DNA of 64,000 nucleotides, from positions 1-64,000 of the forward strand of contig NZ_AKKA01000069.1 of the NCBI RefSeq assembly GCF_000282035.1. The letters are read 5' to 3'. Below, in pieces: positions 62,745 through 64,000 of the stretch. Numbering within the stretch: position 1 is the stretch's first letter; each line of letters opens with the position of its first letter. Position numbers and translations under genes: made by a program. This stretch comes from Rhizobium sp. CF122 (lineage in GTDB: Bacteria > Pseudomonadota > Alphaproteobacteria > Rhizobiales > Rhizobiaceae). A model generated the notes under the pieces. It saw only the letters and a program-made list of their open reading frames with translations. It ran no database searches and was not told the DNA's origin.

Positions 62745-62796
62745 GTCAGTCTCCTCGATCAGGGAGACGATAGCCTAACAGCAGCAATCTTTATCT

Positions 62797-62814
62797 ATAG
62801 AAATAGTATTCTAT
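62797..62814. promoter_or_regulatory. Dyad in the divergent sulfonate-locus promoter
   Basis: ATAGAA (62797-62802) and TTCTAT (62809-62814) flank a six-base spacer in the 310-base gap between the LLM monooxygenase and the acyl-CoA-dehydrogenase-like gene, inside an AT-rich patch (62790-62820). It may be an operator or an extended promoter. Confidence 0.45.
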
Positions 62815-63054
62815 TTAGGTCGACGATGCGGGATTTTTGCAGCCGCCAACGTGGCGTTTCGAACGATGACGTTCCGCCGCCACGCCAATCGGGGACGTCT
62901 GGTCGATCACAAGGTCGCCGCTTGCCAACCTCACGAAAGAATTTCTTTCCGCAAAATCAATCAGATATTTCTGGACTTGAGCGGTCAGCCAGCCAACCGT
63001 TGATGGGAAAAGGTCGGGACGCACGTCCCCTCCACCGTCATCCCGGGAGGCAGT

Positions 63055-64000
63055 ATGCCGTTCGAAACAGATGTTGATGACGCGCTCTTGGCAAAAGCGA
63101 CCGAGCTGCGCAGGACGTTTCATCTCGATGCCATCGAGAGAGACAAACAGGGCGGCAGGCCCGTCGAACAGATCAGACTCCTGAAGGAAAGCGGCCTTCC
63201 CTCCGCGCAGATCGCCAGGGAATATAATGGCCAAGGTGCGTCATGGTTGACGATCCTGCGCATCGTCAGGGAATTTGCCAAGACCGATGGATCGCTCGCC
63301 CATCTCTTCGGCTATCACCATCTGCCGCTCAATCTCATTCTGTTTCGCGGCTCTGTTGCCCAGAAGGAAAAATGGCTGACGGGCTCGGCGGCCGGCAACT
63401 GGATCTGGAGCAATTCCGGAAACGCCATGTCGAAGACGTCGGCGGGTGAGAAGACGCCGACCGGCTGGCTCATCAACGGCAGCCGCCCGTTTTCCTCTGG
63501 TTCCCATATCGCCGATTATATCCAGATTTCCTGGGAGAATGCCGATGGCGCTCGGCTGACCGCCGCCGTCCCCGCCGACCGGGAAGGCATTGTCATCGAG
63601 AACGACTGGGACGGCATCGGCCAAAGGCAGACCGGAAGCGGTACGGTACGCTTCGTCAACCTTCAGGTTCACGACGATGAATTGATCAGTTCGCCCGACG
63701 TGCCCTTGACGCCCTATTCGTCGCTGACATCGCTTCTTCAGCAGAGCGTTCTGCTCAATGTCTTCGTCGGCAGCGCTCAAGGAATATTGGAGGAAGGTCG
63801 CTCCTATGCGACGGCGAACTCGCGGCCGTGGATCTATTCCGGCGTCGAACGCCACGTTGATGATCCCTGGATCAAGCGCCAGTACGGCGACCTCTATATC
63901 CGCACGCTTGCAGCAACGGAGCTCGCGGACAAGGCGGCCCGCAGCCTCGGCGCGGCTTACGCCCAAGGGCCGTCGCTAAGCGCCGCGGATCGTGGCGCAG
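63055..64000 (+). CDS. Acyl-CoA-dehydrogenase-like flavin monooxygenase (DszC/SfnB-like), 5' part
   Basis: The frame from ATG 63055 (GGGAGG four bases upstream) runs off the right edge after 315 residues. It has the acyl-CoA dehydrogenase fold: LHLDA-like N-terminal helices (LRRTFHLDAIERDKQGG), EYNGQGASWLTILRIVREFAKTDGSLAHLFGYH, WIWSNSGNAMS, TGWLINGSRPFSSGSHIADY and DWDGIGQRQTGSGTVRFVNLQVH. Members linked to LLM enzymes oxidise dibenzothiophene, dimethyl sulfone or methanesulfonate-like compounds. It is divergent from the LLM-ABC operon and likely acts in the same sulfur-scavenging pathway. Confidence 0.88.
   Translation, partial: MPFETDVDDALLAKATELRRTFHLDAIERDKQGGRPVEQIRLLKESGLPSAQIAREYNGQGASWLTILRIVREFAKTDGSLAHLFGYHHLPLNLILFRGSVAQKEKWLTGSAAGNWIWSNSGNAMSKTSAGEKTPTGWLINGSRPFSSGSHIADYIQISWENADGARLTAAVPADREGIVIENDWDGIGQRQTGSGTVRFVNLQVHDDELISSPDVPLTPYSSLTSLLQQSVLLNVFVGSAQGILEEGRSYATANSRPWIYSGVERHVDDPWIKRQYGDLYIRTLAATELADKAARSLGAAYAQGPSLSAADRGA

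Noticed and set aside
1..64000. CRISPR arrays, tRNA and rRNA genes
   Set aside because: No regularly spaced repeats and no tRNA- or rRNA-like conserved segments were found by eye; a covariance-model search would settle it.

Overview
The window comes from a GC-rich alphaproteobacterium, most likely a soil or plant-associated member of the Rhizobiaceae (Rhizobium/Ensifer/Agrobacterium group). The basis is a smoEFGK-type polyol ABC operon with mannitol 2-dehydrogenase, SorC-, RpiR- and LacI-type sugar regulators, rhizobial class III cyclases, a sulfonate-type desulfurization locus and an IS110-rich island. No tRNA, rRNA, CRISPR array or replication origin was recognised. All family names rest on reading the translated sequence; no database search was run.

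Layout. 1-1112: 5' part of a group II intron with a frameshifted reverse transcriptase, inserted just behind the terminator of transaldolase (tal). 1171-8157: tal, a divergent SorC regulator, a secreted protein, an AraC/O6-methylguanine-DNA methyltransferase fusion, DUF2244, endonuclease III (nth), a CysZ-like membrane protein and an RpiR regulator. 8162-17375 (minus strand): a polyol utilisation operon made of SorC regulator, binding protein, two permeases, ATPase, mannitol 2-dehydrogenase, HAD phosphatase and FGGY kinase. 17600-20587: a two-component system and a ROK sugar kinase. 20580-27680: LysR/monooxygenase pair, a TetR-MFP-RND efflux operon and OsmC. 27806-29023: soluble class III cyclase. 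29085-38360: LacI plus a catabolic operon (PhyH dioxygenase, SDR, SMP-30 lactonase, GH2 glycosidase) that is split by an IS110 island at about 31480-34130.

38413-44260: a small lipoprotein, an L,D-transpeptidase overlapping a betaine-type binding protein, an alpha/beta hydrolase, a 65-residue protein, a CadC-like one-component regulator and an unknown cytosolic protein. 44455-55055: two divergent blocks. Leftward are a coiled-coil protein, DUF3300 (with an RGG-like tail) and DUF2950. Rightward are DUF3302, an HlyD-type adaptor, SulP, PPK2, an AI-2E-family permease and a Cache/HAMP class III cyclase. This is the best candidate in the window for a little-described system, perhaps linking the cell envelope, anion uptake, polyphosphate and cyclic nucleotide; that link is inference from gene order. 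55079-57431: a decayed rhodanese gene and an orphan Tat-exported peptide-type binding protein. 57839-64000: a sulfur-scavenging locus (ABC transporter with two permeases, FMN monooxygenase) and a divergent acyl-CoA-dehydrogenase-like monooxygenase cut by the window edge.

Regulatory DNA read by eye includes an 18-bp hairpin between rpiR and the FGGY kinase, a terminator-like hairpin between smoE and smoF, repeats over the smoE promoter, a 36-bp palindrome before tetR, a LysR-type dyad, and dyads upstream of the sulfonate and peptide-binding genes.
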